Source: Caulobacter sp. 17J65-9
GTDB taxonomy: Bacteria; Pseudomonadota; Alphaproteobacteria; Caulobacterales; Caulobacteraceae
DNA: 64,000 nt
NCBI RefSeq assembly: GCF_010975005.1
Contig: NZ_JAAIVC010000002.1
Location: 1-64,000, forward strand
Direction: 5' to 3'
In this document: piece by piece, positions 15,701 to 22,978 of the stretch
How the letters are laid out: the number at the start of each line of letters is the position of its first letter
Numbering within the stretch: position 1 is the stretch's first letter
Notes under the pieces: model-generated
Database searches by the model: none
What the model saw: the letters and a program-made list of their open reading frames with translations, nothing else
What the model was told of the DNA's origin: nothing
Position numbers and translations under genes: made by a program

Positions 15701-16229
15701 GGACCTGCTCGAAGGTGTGGAAATCCGAGCCCTGGAGCCGCAGGAAGTCGCCGATCCCGGCCCCCGGCTCGAAGTCGTAGATCACGTCGGCGCCTTCGCC
15801 GCGCACGATCACGAACAGGTCGCGACCCGCGCCGCCCAGCAGCACGTCGTCGCCGGCCCCGCCCCAGATGGTCTGGGCGCCGTCCTGGCCCTGGATCAGG
15901 TTGGCCAGCGCGTTGCCGCCGGCGTAGCGGCCGTCGCCGCCGCCCACGATCAGGTTCTCGACGTTGTCCGGCAGGATCACCGAGTGCCAGGCGGTGATGG
16001 TGTCGACGCCCTCGCCGGGCTTCTCGATCACCACGTCGGCCTTGTGCTTGAGAATGTAGCGGTCGTCGCCGGCGCCGCCGATATGAATGTCGCCGCCGCC
16101 GTTGCCGCTGAGGGTGTCGGCGCCCGAGGAGCCCGTGATCGTCTCGCCGCCGGCCCCCGTGCCCAGGAACGTCCGGGTCGGCGCGGCGCCTTCGGGCATG
16201 GCCCGGCCGCGATAATCGAAATACGCCAC
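12726..16229 (-). CDS. Large secreted family 16 glycoside hydrolase with RTX modules
   Basis: This 1167-residue protein begins with an RTX calcium-binding module (about 25-215; GGAGDDRY and GGAGRDLF nonapeptides). A GH16 endoglucanase/laminarinase-type domain follows (about 230-475), with the catalytic signature ELDVME near residue 361. Three more RTX modules (about 478-690, 725-935 and 965-1167) are joined by proline runs of over 20 and about 17 residues. No Sec signal is present; RTX proteins are exported by type I secretion, and no such transporter is in the window. The plan resembles exopolysaccharide depolymerases such as rhizobial ExsH. The GTG at 16229 has GGGAG six bases upstream. The likely substrate is a beta-glucan or exopolysaccharide; this is inferred. 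Confidence 0.92.
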   Translation of the reverse strand: MAYFDYRGRAMPEGAAPTRTFLGTGAGGETITGSSGADTLSGNGGGDIHIGGAGDDRYILKHKADVVIEKPGEGVDTITAWHSVILPDNVENLIVGGGDGRYAGGNALANLIQGQDGAQTIWGGAGDDVLLGGAGRDLFVIVRGEGADVIYDFEPGAGIGDFLRLQGSDFHTFEQVRAAMRQEGADVVLQNGAEVIVFRNLTIDRFAADDFQLTLDRATLGAQSFDENFDSLSLFHATEAPNGIWKPHFGYQGESGLGSYTLATNGELQVYLNPWLKGTTNQPLGLSPFSTADGVLTIRAQPLSAAQQSQLWDYKYGSGLITTQPSFSQTYGYFEMRAETPRGGSFWPAFWLLPVDGVGVELDVMEALGGEPNQVWTSAHNHPAGQHYTAASFLPDAGGFHTYGVLWSPTDLVFYVDGAEVYRLATPAGMDKPMYMLANLAMGGWGGQPDGTTAFPADFRIDYIKAWALPQNVTTNTITGGAGADELTGTSQADRIEGGDGNDRLTGGAGFDLLIGGAGDDTYIIGDTGDQVVERPGEGVDTIFSSVTFTLPDNVEDLTLTGTGAIQAYGNALDNVLTGAVGNNRLDGRAGNDVLIGGDGKDVLWGGTGDDVMTGGAGDDRFFFRPGDGHDVILDFVAGGTEDALDFFAYEGLGFTFTLTQVGADAEIDVSNGDRVTLKNVDASQLQFKELNIPGWTDPTDPPPPPPPPPPPPPPPPPPPPPPTGLHLIGTEARDVMQGGSGDDTLEGLGGADYLKGGAGADRMIGGAGDDYYVVDAAGDVVVEQAGQGFDTVEAWVSYVLPDQVEYLTLAGASADGTGNALNNVLRGHDGANTLKGLAGDDQLFGYGGDDRLEGGAGADRITGGAGRDIIVVGVGTGQDTVEDFKPGEDVLEVQGYSAWKHLLQQGADTIVVFSDGDTVRLKNVQVDTLTASDFVYTGGGTPPPPPPPPPPPPPPPPPGTITGTAGNDSLAGTAGDDRIEGLDGNDYLDGRAGADVLVGGLGADAYIVDRADDLVIERPGEGTDTIGAYVSYTLPAEVEYLMLKGTAAIDGVGNELANRLTGNDAANRLDGMAGNDVIEGGRGNDVLSGGSGDDLFVFRPGFGADRILDFTAGGLEDRMQFVGFGSERPTVTQVGADTVLTFAAGDTVTLVGVDATHLTTKDWVWS

Positions 16230-16375
16230 CTGGAACTCCCATGCCCGCGACCGGCCCGAAAGCGGCGCGGTCAGTACCGTGGGGCTTAACTCGGTGACGC
16301 TGCCGGAAGTTCAGAGCTGTGCGGCGTCGTGGGCGACGGTGGAGCGGGCGCGCGCGCCGGCGTATGTGGCGGGCG

Positions 16376-16621
16376 ATGACCTATCTCGATTTCCTACGCA
16401 CGGGCTCGCCTCTGCACCGCGTCACGCCCTGCGAGAGCGGGTTCTGCATCGCGCCGGTGGGCGAGGACGCCGCCGCGCGCGAGGCGTTCCAGGCGCTCGC
16501 CGAAGTCGCGGTGGAGCGGGAAGGGCAGGGTTATCGGATCGCGGACGTCACGATATCGGAGGTCTCCGGCGCCTACGAGGTGGTGTTCGTGGCGCCGTTG
16601 GAGGCGCCTTTACAAACATGA
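16376..16621 (+). CDS. Small hypothetical protein
   Basis: The 81-residue frame starting MTYLDFLRTGSPLHRV has a balanced, non-repetitive composition (ESGFCIAPVGEDAAARE, VEREGQGYRIADVTISEV) unlike the arginine-rich shadow frames around it, which suggests real coding. The ATG at 16376 follows GGCG rather than a good ribosome-binding site; an upstream start at 16319 would add 19 mostly basic residues and looks artefactual. No domain, signal peptide or membrane segment was recognised. It lies between the divergent GH16 gene and the sigma-factor cluster. Confidence 0.55.
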   Translation: MTYLDFLRTGSPLHRVTPCESGFCIAPVGEDAAAREAFQALAEVAVEREGQGYRIADVTISEVSGAYEVVFVAPLEAPLQT

Positions 16622-16729
16622 CGAACATTTCACCTCGCGATCCGCATCCGTAAGGCTGCGTCGCCGCCTCTTGTGATCAGAAGGCTGGAGCGAGACGCTC
16701 CCCTGACGTCGAGAAAAAGGTGAATCGCT

Positions 16730-17113
16730 ATGGGTCCCGAAATTCTGGTTCCGCTTGGTTTCTTCCTGATGATCGCGGCTATCGTGATCGTCCCGGGCTA
16801 TCTGAAGAGTCAGGAGCGGCAGAAGCTCCAGGACACGCTCCGCGTCGCGTTTGAGAAGGGCCAGGACGTCCCGCCCGAAGTGCTCGACGCCATGACCCGC
16901 GACATCAAGCCGTCCGTGTCGCCCTACCGCGACGTGCGCCGCGGCGTGATCATGCTGGCGCTCGCCGGCGCCTTCAGCGCCATCGGGGTCGCCCACGGCT
17001 ACTTCGAAGGTTTCGACGAGACCTGGGGCTGGTACGCGGCCGCGGCTTTCCCGGGCTTCATCGGGATCGCCTTCCTGCTGCTGGGCCTGTTCGCCAAGGA
17101 CCGTAAGGCTTGA
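16730..17113 (+). CDS. DUF6249-like small membrane protein
   Basis: The 127-residue protein has one membrane segment at residues 5-24, a cytoplasmic-looking stretch with QERQKLQDTLRVAFEKGQDVPPEVL, and two more membrane segments (about 73-90 and 103-122). The central motif, in which a short helix is followed by G-x-D-V-P-P-E-V, is typical of DUF6249 proteins often encoded beside ECF sigma factors. The sigma gene starts 29 bases downstream on the same strand. A GGAGCG-AGA-CGCTCC hairpin sits in the leader, and AAAAAGGTGA provides the ribosome-binding site. A role in the sigma-factor circuit is inferred from position. Confidence 0.75.
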   Translation: MGPEILVPLGFFLMIAAIVIVPGYLKSQERQKLQDTLRVAFEKGQDVPPEVLDAMTRDIKPSVSPYRDVRRGVIMLALAGAFSAIGVAHGYFEGFDETWGWYAAAAFPGFIGIAFLLLGLFAKDRKA

Positions 17114-17142
17114 TCGGGCACTGAAGGGGGAGGAGCGCGCTG

Positions 17143-17721
17143 ATGAGCGCCTCACAATCCGACCGGGCCCTGCACCGCCTCCACGACGTCGAGCTCGCCG
17201 CCCTCGCGGCGGCGGGCGGACGGCGGGAGTTCGGCGAGCTGGTCCGCCGCCACGGGAGCGCAGTCCGCGCCCTGTTGCGCCGGATGGGCGCCGACGCGGC
17301 CTCGGCCGACGACCTGGCCCAGGACGCCTTCATGCAGGCGTTCGAGGCCATCGCCGAGTTCCGGGGCGAAGGCACCTTCGCGGGCTGGGTCAAACGCATC
17401 GCCGCGCGGCTTTATCTGAAGCGGCGCCAGAAGGAGGCCCGCTTCGTGCTCGACGGCCAGGACCACGAGCCCGACCAGCCCATCGGCTTCGCCGACGCGG
17501 CCGGGCGGATCGACCTGGACGGCGCGCTGAAGCTGTTGAGCCCGGCGGAACGGCTGTGCGTGTCTTTATGCTACGGCGCGGGACTTTCTCACGCCGAGGT
17601 GGCCGAGACCTTGAACACGCCGCTGGGAACGGTCAAATCGCATGTCAGACGTGGTCTGGATAAGCTCAGAGAACGCTTGGCGCCGGATGGCGGGCAGGCG
17701 GGGAGCAGGGCGCATGGTTGA
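17143..17721 (+). CDS. ECF-type RNA polymerase sigma factor
   Basis: The 192-residue protein has the two-domain ECF sigma layout. Region 2 covers about residues 25-100 (EFGELVRRHGSAVRALLRR, ADDLAQDAFMQAFEAI, EFRGEGTFAGWVKRIAAR). Region 4 covers about 128-180 (LSPAERLCVSLCYGAGLSHAEVAETL followed by GTVKSHVRRGLDKLRERL, the -35-binding helix-turn-helix). It directs RNA polymerase to a stress or envelope regulon that cannot be read from this sequence. Its stop overlaps the start of the next gene by eight bases, typical of a sigma/anti-sigma pair. Confidence 0.93.
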   Translation: MSASQSDRALHRLHDVELAALAAAGGRREFGELVRRHGSAVRALLRRMGADAASADDLAQDAFMQAFEAIAEFRGEGTFAGWVKRIAARLYLKRRQKEARFVLDGQDHEPDQPIGFADAAGRIDLDGALKLLSPAERLCVSLCYGAGLSHAEVAETLNTPLGTVKSHVRRGLDKLRERLAPDGGQAGSRAHG

Positions 17722-18094
17722 GCGCGAGTTTGAAGCTGGCCTGGAACGGATGTTCGCCCAGGCCCCGGTCTATCCCGACGCCGAGATGTTCTCGGACAGG
17801 GTGCTGGCCAAGCTCGACCGGAGCTGGCGCTGGCGTCGTCTGGGCATCGGCGCGGCCGGCGCCGTCGGCGGCGTGATCGCGATCAGCCAGACGCTGGGCT
17901 CGAACCTGACCCTGCACATGCAACAGTCGCTGGCCAATTCCTTCCGGACGGTCGACGCCGCGGTTGACGGGGCCGTCTCCCAGACGGAATCTCTGGTGGG
18001 ACTGTCCACCAGCGCGGGCATGTTCTGGGCGGTTTCGGCGATGATGGTGATCGCTGCCGGGGCCGCGGCTCTGCGCCTGTTCGAAGAGGTCTAA
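17714..18094 (+). CDS. Membrane protein, putative anti-sigma factor
   Basis: The 126-residue product starts with a cytoplasmic segment of about 38 residues ([20 protein letters not shown]), followed by membrane helices near residues 40-58 and 98-118. It overlaps the sigma-factor gene by eight bases, so the two are translationally coupled, and this makes it a candidate membrane-bound anti-sigma factor. The classical zinc anti-sigma motif (HxxxCxxC) is absent, so the assignment rests on position and topology. The ATG at 17714 is preferred over an upstream in-frame start at 17642 that lies inside the sigma gene. Confidence 0.7.
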   Translation: MVEREFEAGLERMFAQAPVYPDAEMFSDRVLAKLDRSWRWRRLGIGAAGAVGGVIAISQTLGSNLTLHMQQSLANSFRTVDAAVDGAVSQTESLVGLSTSAGMFWAVSAMMVIAAGAAALRLFEEV

Positions 18095-18096
18095 AA

Positions 18097-18927
18097 CTGT
18101 CTTCCCAACGTGAAGAGAAGGTCCGCCGTCTGGCGGCCCCGGACATCGCCGCCCGCAAGGGCGGCGATCCTATCGTCTGTCTGACCGCCTACACCGCCCC
18201 CATGGCGGAGATCCTGGACGACCACTGCGACCTGCTGCTGGTCGGGGACTCGGTCGGCATGGTCATGCACGGCCTGCCCAACACGGTGGCCGTGACCATG
18301 GACATGATGATCATGCACGGCCAGGCCGTGATGCGTGGGGCCCGTCGTGCGATGGTCGTGATCGACATGCCGTTCGGCTCTTACGAGGCCGGGCCGGAGC
18401 AGGCCTACGCCAACGCCGCTCGGCTCATGAAGGAGACCGGGGCCCAGGCCGTGAAGGTCGAGAGCGGCCCGACCGTGCCGGAGACCATCAACTATCTGGT
18501 CCGCCGCGGCATTCCGGTGATGGGCCACGTCGGCCTTCTCCCGCAGTCGGTGCTGACCGACGGCGCCTTCAAGGCCAAGGGCAAGACCGAGGACGAGCGG
18601 CTGCGCATCCTGGCCGTGGCGGAAGCCACCGCCGACGCCGGCGCGTTCAGCGTCGTGGTCGAGGGCGTGGCCGAGGGGCTGGCCCGCGACATCACCGAGG
18701 CCCTGCATGTGCCGACCATCGGCATCGGCGCCTCGGCCGCCTGCGACGGTCAGGTCCTGGTGATCGACGACATGCTGGGCCTGTTCGACTGGACGCCCAA
18801 GTTCGTCCGCCGCTACGCCGACCTGCGCGGCGAGATCGGCCGCGCCGCCGCCGCCTACAAGGACGACGTGCGCGCCCGCCGCTTCCCGGCGGGGGCCGAA
18901 ACCTACTTCGCGAAGAAGCCGGCCTGA
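18097..18927 (+). CDS. panB: 3-methyl-2-oxobutanoate hydroxymethyltransferase, apparent CTG start
   Basis: PanB makes ketopantoate from 2-oxoisovalerate and methylenetetrahydrofolate in pantothenate synthesis. Family motifs are [47 protein letters not shown] and TIGIGAS. The first ATG (18202) falls inside the conserved N-terminal strand, after [11 protein letters not shown]. The frame stays open upstream through RREEK-like family sequence without ATG, GTG or TTG. The best start is the CTG at 18097, two bases after the previous stop codon, with AAGAGG seven bases before it; this gives 276 residues, about the family length. The gene thus appears coupled to the sigma/anti-sigma genes, though this may be only positional. 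Confidence 0.93.
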   Translation: MSSQREEKVRRLAAPDIAARKGGDPIVCLTAYTAPMAEILDDHCDLLLVGDSVGMVMHGLPNTVAVTMDMMIMHGQAVMRGARRAMVVIDMPFGSYEAGPEQAYANAARLMKETGAQAVKVESGPTVPETINYLVRRGIPVMGHVGLLPQSVLTDGAFKAKGKTEDERLRILAVAEATADAGAFSVVVEGVAEGLARDITEALHVPTIGIGASAACDGQVLVIDDMLGLFDWTPKFVRRYADLRGEIGRAAAAYKDDVRARRFPAGAETYFAKKPA

Positions 18928-18931
18928 GTTT

Positions 18932-18960
18932 GGGGAGCCTCGCGGCTCCCCTTTTTCTTT
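18932..18960 (+). terminator. Rho-independent terminator after panB
   Basis: An eight-base-pair GC-rich stem (18932-18939 with 18944-18951) with a TCGC loop is followed at once by TTTTTCTTT. It lies five bases after the panB stop codon. Confidence 0.9.
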
Positions 18961-18989
18961 CAAGGGCGGCGCAGCGCGCGTGAGCCGCG

Positions 18990-19016
18990 TTGCCGTTCGC
19001 GCGGCTAGGCTATAGT
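18990..19016 (+). promoter_or_regulatory. Predicted housekeeping sigma promoter for the YfgM-like/bamB genes
   Basis: TTGCCGT (18990-18996) and GCTATAGT (19009-19016) are separated by 12 bases. They fit the Caulobacter housekeeping consensus TTGACGS-N10-14-GCTANAWC closely. The predicted start site would lie about 40 bases before the GTG at 19062. Confidence 0.55.
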
Positions 19017-19061
19017 TTCGCGACGAATTTACTGTTTTGCGCCGGCGAGGAGCGTCCTGTC

Positions 19062-19838
19062 GTGGTCGACGTGTTTGAAGAGGTCGAGGATGAGATGCGC
19101 GCCCACAAGTGGCGCACGCTCGCCCGCCGCTATCTGCCCTGGGTCGGCGGCGCCGCTGCGGCGCTGGTCATCGGGGTCGGCGGGACCTACGGCTGGAGCG
19201 CCTGGCAGGAAAGCCGCGCGGGCAAGGCGTCGGTCGCCTACGACCGCGGCCTGAAGGCGCTGCAGACCGGCGATCGCGCCGGCGCCGACGCGGCCTTCGC
19301 CGAGGCCGGCAAGCTGGGCACCCGGGGCTACCGTACCCTGGCGCTGATGCAGCAGGGCCATATCCTGGTCGGCCAGGACAAGTCGGACGAAGCCGTGAAG
19401 CTGTTCGACGAGGCGGCCAAGGTCGCCCCGTCCCCGATCCTCGGCGACAACGCCAGCCTGAAGGCGGCCTTCGCCCTGATGGACAAGGCCTCCTACGAGG
19501 AAATGGAAAAGCGGCTGACGCCGCTGACCGAGGACGGCCGTCCGTACCGCGCGACCGCGAAGGAAGCGCTGGCCATGGCCAAGATTCAGGCCGGCAAGGT
19601 GAAGGAAGCGCGCGGCGACTTCGTGGTGCTGTCGCTGCTCTCGGACGCGCCGGAAGGTGTGCGCGCCCGCGCCCAGGCCGCCATCCAGATGATCGACTCC
19701 GGCACGGCCGCCAAGCTGCCGGCCCTGGCCAAGGCCGCCGCCGAGCTGCCCAAGCCGCAGGCGGCCCCGGCCGGTCAGAACCCGTTCGCCCCCCAGACCG
19801 GCGCGCCGGTCCCGCAAGCCGGAGCCGGCAAGCAATGA
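19062..19838 (+). CDS. YfgM-like membrane-anchored tetratricopeptide protein
   Basis: The 258-residue protein has a short cytoplasmic N terminus (VFEEVEDEMRAHKW), one membrane helix (about 27-46) and a periplasmic domain of TPR-like helices (YDRGLKALQTGDRAGADAAF, ALMQQGHILVGQDKSDEAVKLF), ending in a Pro/Ala/Gln-rich tail. In E. coli, YfgM sits beside BamB and Der in the same order and interacts with the Sec translocon and periplasmic chaperones. The same gene order here supports the assignment. The GTG at 19062 is preceded by GAGGAG; an earlier in-frame start at 18990 would overlap the promoter. The stop overlaps the bamB start by four bases. Confidence 0.85.
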   Translation: MVDVFEEVEDEMRAHKWRTLARRYLPWVGGAAAALVIGVGGTYGWSAWQESRAGKASVAYDRGLKALQTGDRAGADAAFAEAGKLGTRGYRTLALMQQGHILVGQDKSDEAVKLFDEAAKVAPSPILGDNASLKAAFALMDKASYEEMEKRLTPLTEDGRPYRATAKEALAMAKIQAGKVKEARGDFVVLSLLSDAPEGVRARAQAAIQMIDSGTAAKLPALAKAAAELPKPQAAPAGQNPFAPQTGAPVPQAGAGKQ

Positions 19839-21211
19839 ACCAGAAGCTGAAGGTCGCCGCCGTCGCCCTGGCCTGCTGCGCGGGGCTGTCCGCCTGCGCC
19901 ACGGTCAGCAAGCTCAACCCCTTCGACAAGAAGGAGGGCTCCAAGACCACGGCGGCCAAGGGCGAGCGCATCCCGGTGATCGGGTTCGAACGCCAGCTGC
20001 AGGTGTCCGACACCCTGGCCGGCCAGACGTTCTACATCCCGGAAGCCCAGCCGGTGACGGCCTGGCCGCTGCCGGGCGGCAACGAGGCGCAGGCGGTCGA
20101 GAACGTCGCCGCCGCTCCGGCCTTCGAGATCGCCTGGAAGCACGGCGTCGGCGAGGGCTCCTCGCGCAAGGGCCAGGTGACCGCGCCGCCGGTCGCCGTC
20201 GACGGCCGCATCTTCACCATGGACGCTCACGCGACCGTCACCGCCACCGACGCGGCCGGCGGCGGTCAGGCCTGGCGCGCCGACCTGGAGCGCCGTGAAG
20301 GCAAGGACAAGGAAGCCTTCGGCGGCGGCCTGGCCGTGGCCAACGGCAAGGTGTTCGTCAGCTCCGGCTACCGCTTCATGGCGGCGGTCGACTCCGCGAC
20401 CGGCAAGGTGCTGTGGAAGACCGACGTCGAGTCGCCGATCCACGCCGCGCCGACCGTCTCGGGCAGCCGCGTCTACGTCGTGGACGTCGACAACCAGATC
20501 CTGGCCTTCGACATCAACACCGGCGAGATCGCCTGGAGCTACCAGGCCATCGTCGAACCGGCCCGCATCATGAAGGCCTCGAGCCCGGCGGTGCAGGGCG
20601 ACGCGGTGATCACGCCGTTCTCGTCGGGCGAACTGGTGGCGCTGCGCGCCGCCAACGGCAACGCCCTGTGGAGCGAGGTGCTGTCGCGCACCAGCCGCAC
20701 CAACGCCCTGTCGGAAATCCGCGACATCGCGGGCCGTCCGGCGATCTACAAGGGCGACGTCTACGCCGCCAGCCACTCAGGCGTGTTCGCCGCGGTGGAC
20801 GCGCGCACGGGCGCCCGCAAGTGGGACCTGCCGGTGGCCAGCGTCAACGCTCCGGTTCCGGCCGGCGACGTGGTCTACATCGTCGACCAGGCCGGCGAGC
20901 TGATCGCCGCCAACCGCGAGAACGGCCAGGTTTACTGGATCAAGGACCTGAACAAGGGCCGCGTGCGCAACGAAGGCGGCTTCCTGGGCGTGCTGGACGT
21001 GCAGACCCGGCCGATCTGGTCGGGCCCGCTGCTGGCCTCGGGGCGCCTGGTGCTGGTCAACAACTGGGGCGAGGCCGTGGCCATCGACGCCCTGACCGGC
21101 GAAATCCAGAAGACCCTGAAGATCGGCGCGGCGTCCTACCTGTCGCCGATCGCCTACGGCGACAAGATCTACGTCGTCACCGACAAGGCGGATCTGATCG
21201 CGATCCGCTGA
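19835..21211 (+). CDS. bamB: Outer-membrane assembly lipoprotein BamB
   Basis: BamB is a beta-propeller lipoprotein of the BAM complex, which inserts outer-membrane proteins. The 458-residue product has a lipoprotein signal with lipobox LSAC (Cys21) and eight PQQ-like propeller blades, seen as repeats such as AVDSATGKVLWKTDV, AFDINTGEIAWSYQA, AVDARTGARKWDLPV and ANRENGQVYWIKDL. The ATG at 19835 overlaps the upstream stop codon (ATGA), indicating translational coupling to the YfgM-like gene. It is about 65 residues longer than E. coli BamB, mostly in the linker after the lipidated cysteine. Confidence 0.93.
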   Translation: MNQKLKVAAVALACCAGLSACATVSKLNPFDKKEGSKTTAAKGERIPVIGFERQLQVSDTLAGQTFYIPEAQPVTAWPLPGGNEAQAVENVAAAPAFEIAWKHGVGEGSSRKGQVTAPPVAVDGRIFTMDAHATVTATDAAGGGQAWRADLERREGKDKEAFGGGLAVANGKVFVSSGYRFMAAVDSATGKVLWKTDVESPIHAAPTVSGSRVYVVDVDNQILAFDINTGEIAWSYQAIVEPARIMKASSPAVQGDAVITPFSSGELVALRAANGNALWSEVLSRTSRTNALSEIRDIAGRPAIYKGDVYAASHSGVFAAVDARTGARKWDLPVASVNAPVPAGDVVYIVDQAGELIAANRENGQVYWIKDLNKGRVRNEGGFLGVLDVQTRPIWSGPLLASGRLVLVNNWGEAVAIDALTGEIQKTLKIGAASYLSPIAYGDKIYVVTDKADLIAIR

Positions 21212-21247
21212 CGCGGCGCGCAGTTTCGCGCTAGAAATGACTAGAGG

Positions 21248-21287
21248 GGCGCCCCCCGCCGGTCCGGCGGGGGGCGCCGCTGTTTTT
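21248..21287 (+). terminator. Strong rho-independent terminator after bamB
   Basis: A perfect 13-base-pair stem (21248-21260 with 21266-21278) with a GGTCC loop is followed by GCTGTTTTT. It ends 15 bases before the der start codon, so der would be expressed from its own promoter or by read-through. Confidence 0.92.
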
Positions 21288-21301
21288 GAAAGAGAGGCGT
21301 C

Positions 21302-22846
21302 ATGGCGCTGAAAGTCGCCATCGTCGGCCGGCCCAACGTCGGCAAGTCGACCCTGTTCAACCGCCTGGCCGGCAAGAAGCTGGCGATCGTGGACGACCGC
21401 CCCGGCGTCACCCGCGACCGCCGCTATGCGAGCGGCCGCATCGGCGACCTGGACCTGGAGCTGATCGACACCGCCGGCTTCGAGGACGTGTCCGACGAGA
21501 GCCTGGAGGCGCGCATGCGCACCCAGACCGAGAAGGCCGTCGACGAAGCGGACCTGGTGCTGTTCGTGATCGACGCGCGCGAGGGCGTGGTGCCGCTGGA
21601 CCGCATCTTCGCCGACCTGCTGCGCCGGCGCGACATGCCGGTCGTGATGATCGCCAACAAGGCCGAGGGCAAGGCCGGCGACGCCGGCATCGGCGAGGCC
21701 TATGCGCTGGGCTTCGGCGAGCCGGTGCCGCTGTCGGCCGAGCACGGCGAGGGTCTGGCCGACCTCTACGCCGCGATCATGGCGACCGCGCCGCAGGACT
21801 GGGAGGAAGAGGTCGAGGACCTCGAAAAGCCCATCCGCATCGCCATCGTCGGCCGCCCGAACGCGGGCAAGTCGACCCTGGTCAACCGGCTGATCGGCGA
21901 GGACCGCATGCTGACCGGCCCGGAGGCCGGCATCACGCGGGACTCCATCTCGGTCGACTGGGAGTGGGACAACCGCCGCATCCGCCTGGTCGACACCGCC
22001 GGCCTGCGCCGCAAGGCGCGGGTGCAGGAGAAGCTGGAGAAGCTGTCGACCGCCGACACCATCCGCGCCATCACCTTCGCCGAGGTGGTGATCCTGGTGA
22101 TGGACGAGGCCAACGCCTTCGAGACCCAGGACCTGCAGATCGCCGACCTGGTCGAGCGGGAAGGGCGCGCCCTGGTCTACGCCGTGTCCAAGTGGGACCT
22201 GGCCAAGGAGCCGAACGTCCGCCTGGCCGAGCTGCGTGAAGAGGCCGACCGGGTGCTGCCGCAGCTGCGCGGCGCGCCGCTGGTGGCGCTGTCGGGCCTC
22301 ACGGGGCGCGGCCTGGAGCGGCTGATGCCGGCCATCCTGAAGTGTCACAAGGACTGGTCGGCCAAGATCAAGACCCGCGACCTGAACGACTGGCTGGCCA
22401 TGGCGGTGCAGAGGCACCCGCCGCCGGCCGTGAACGGCAAGCGCATCAAGCCGAAGTACATGGCCCAGACCAAGGCCCGGCCGCCGACGTTCGTGCTGTT
22501 CTCCAGCCGCGCCGACGAGATGCCGGAGCACTATCGCCGCTATCTGGTCAATTCGATCCGGGAGAGCTTCGACCTGCCGGGCGTGCCGGTGCGCGTGACC
22601 GTCAAGTCGGGCTCGAACCCTTACGCCGAGGGCGGCGAGAAGGGGCCGAGCAAGACCGCGCCGCGCCGGATCGCCCGGACCGCGGCCGGCAAGGCTGCGG
22701 CGGCGGCGGCCAAACCGCCCAGACCCAAGCCCAAGGCGGCCAAGGGCGCCAACGTCGGCAAGGGCCCGGTCGCCCGCGCGGTCGTGCGCCCGCGCTCGGG
22801 CCCGGGGTCGAAGCCGAAGCCCGGCGGCCGGCCGAAGGGTCGGTAA
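21302..22846 (+). CDS. der: Ribosome-assembly GTPase Der (EngA)
   Basis: Der has two tandem GTPase domains followed by a KH-like domain and is needed for 50S subunit maturation. Domain 1 has P-loop GRPNVGKST (8-16), the DTAGF switch II and NKAEGK. Domain 2 has GRPNAGKST (about 186), [11 protein letters not shown] and SKWDLAK. The KH-like domain covers about residues 360-445. A basic tail of about 70 residues rich in Lys, Pro and Ala ([22 protein letters not shown]) extends the protein to 514 residues, longer than the usual 440-490, and may bind RNA. The usual bamB-der neighbourhood is kept, although a strong terminator separates them. Confidence 0.96.
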   Translation: MALKVAIVGRPNVGKSTLFNRLAGKKLAIVDDRPGVTRDRRYASGRIGDLDLELIDTAGFEDVSDESLEARMRTQTEKAVDEADLVLFVIDAREGVVPLDRIFADLLRRRDMPVVMIANKAEGKAGDAGIGEAYALGFGEPVPLSAEHGEGLADLYAAIMATAPQDWEEEVEDLEKPIRIAIVGRPNAGKSTLVNRLIGEDRMLTGPEAGITRDSISVDWEWDNRRIRLVDTAGLRRKARVQEKLEKLSTADTIRAITFAEVVILVMDEANAFETQDLQIADLVEREGRALVYAVSKWDLAKEPNVRLAELREEADRVLPQLRGAPLVALSGLTGRGLERLMPAILKCHKDWSAKIKTRDLNDWLAMAVQRHPPPAVNGKRIKPKYMAQTKARPPTFVLFSSRADEMPEHYRRYLVNSIRESFDLPGVPVRVTVKSGSNPYAEGGEKGPSKTAPRRIARTAAGKAAAAAAKPPRPKPKAAKGANVGKGPVARAVVRPRSGPGSKPKPGGRPKGR

Positions 22847-22854
22847 AGTGCGTT

Positions 22855-22970
22855 CTCCCTCCCCTTTATGGGGAGGGAAGGGCCCGCGCAGCGGGCCAGG
22901 GTGGGGAAGCAGCTGAGCGTTTCCCCACCCGGCCCCTTTCGGGGCCACCCTCCCCATGAAGGGGAGGGAG
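22855..22970. repeat. Palindromic intergenic repeat element
   Basis: The outer arms of this 116-base element (about 23 bases each, beginning CTCCCTCCCC and ending GGGGAGGGAG) are inverted copies with one mismatch. Inside them, GGGTGGGGAA and TTCCCCACCC form a second perfect inverted pair around an 11-base loop. Short GC hairpins (GGCCCGCGCAGCGGGCC and GGCCCCTTTCGGGGCC) decorate both sides. It lies between convergent der and SDR genes, so it probably also stops transcription. It looks like a REP/MITE-type dispersed repeat, but no second copy is present in this window. Confidence 0.75.
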
Positions 22971-22978
22971 AGATTGGC

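Noticed and set aside
12727-16242. N-terminal part of a 1544-residue minus-strand frame (11608-16242) covering the GH16 gene
   Set aside because: It is arginine/glycine-rich shadow sequence in another frame of the GH16 gene; only its C-terminal 369 residues are the real CapA-family protein, starting at 12717.
12699-16289. 1196-residue plus-strand frame opposite the GH16 gene
   Set aside because: It is the antisense of the GH16 gene; composition is Val/Gly/Gln/Arg-biased with no domain, typical of antisense frames in high-GC DNA.
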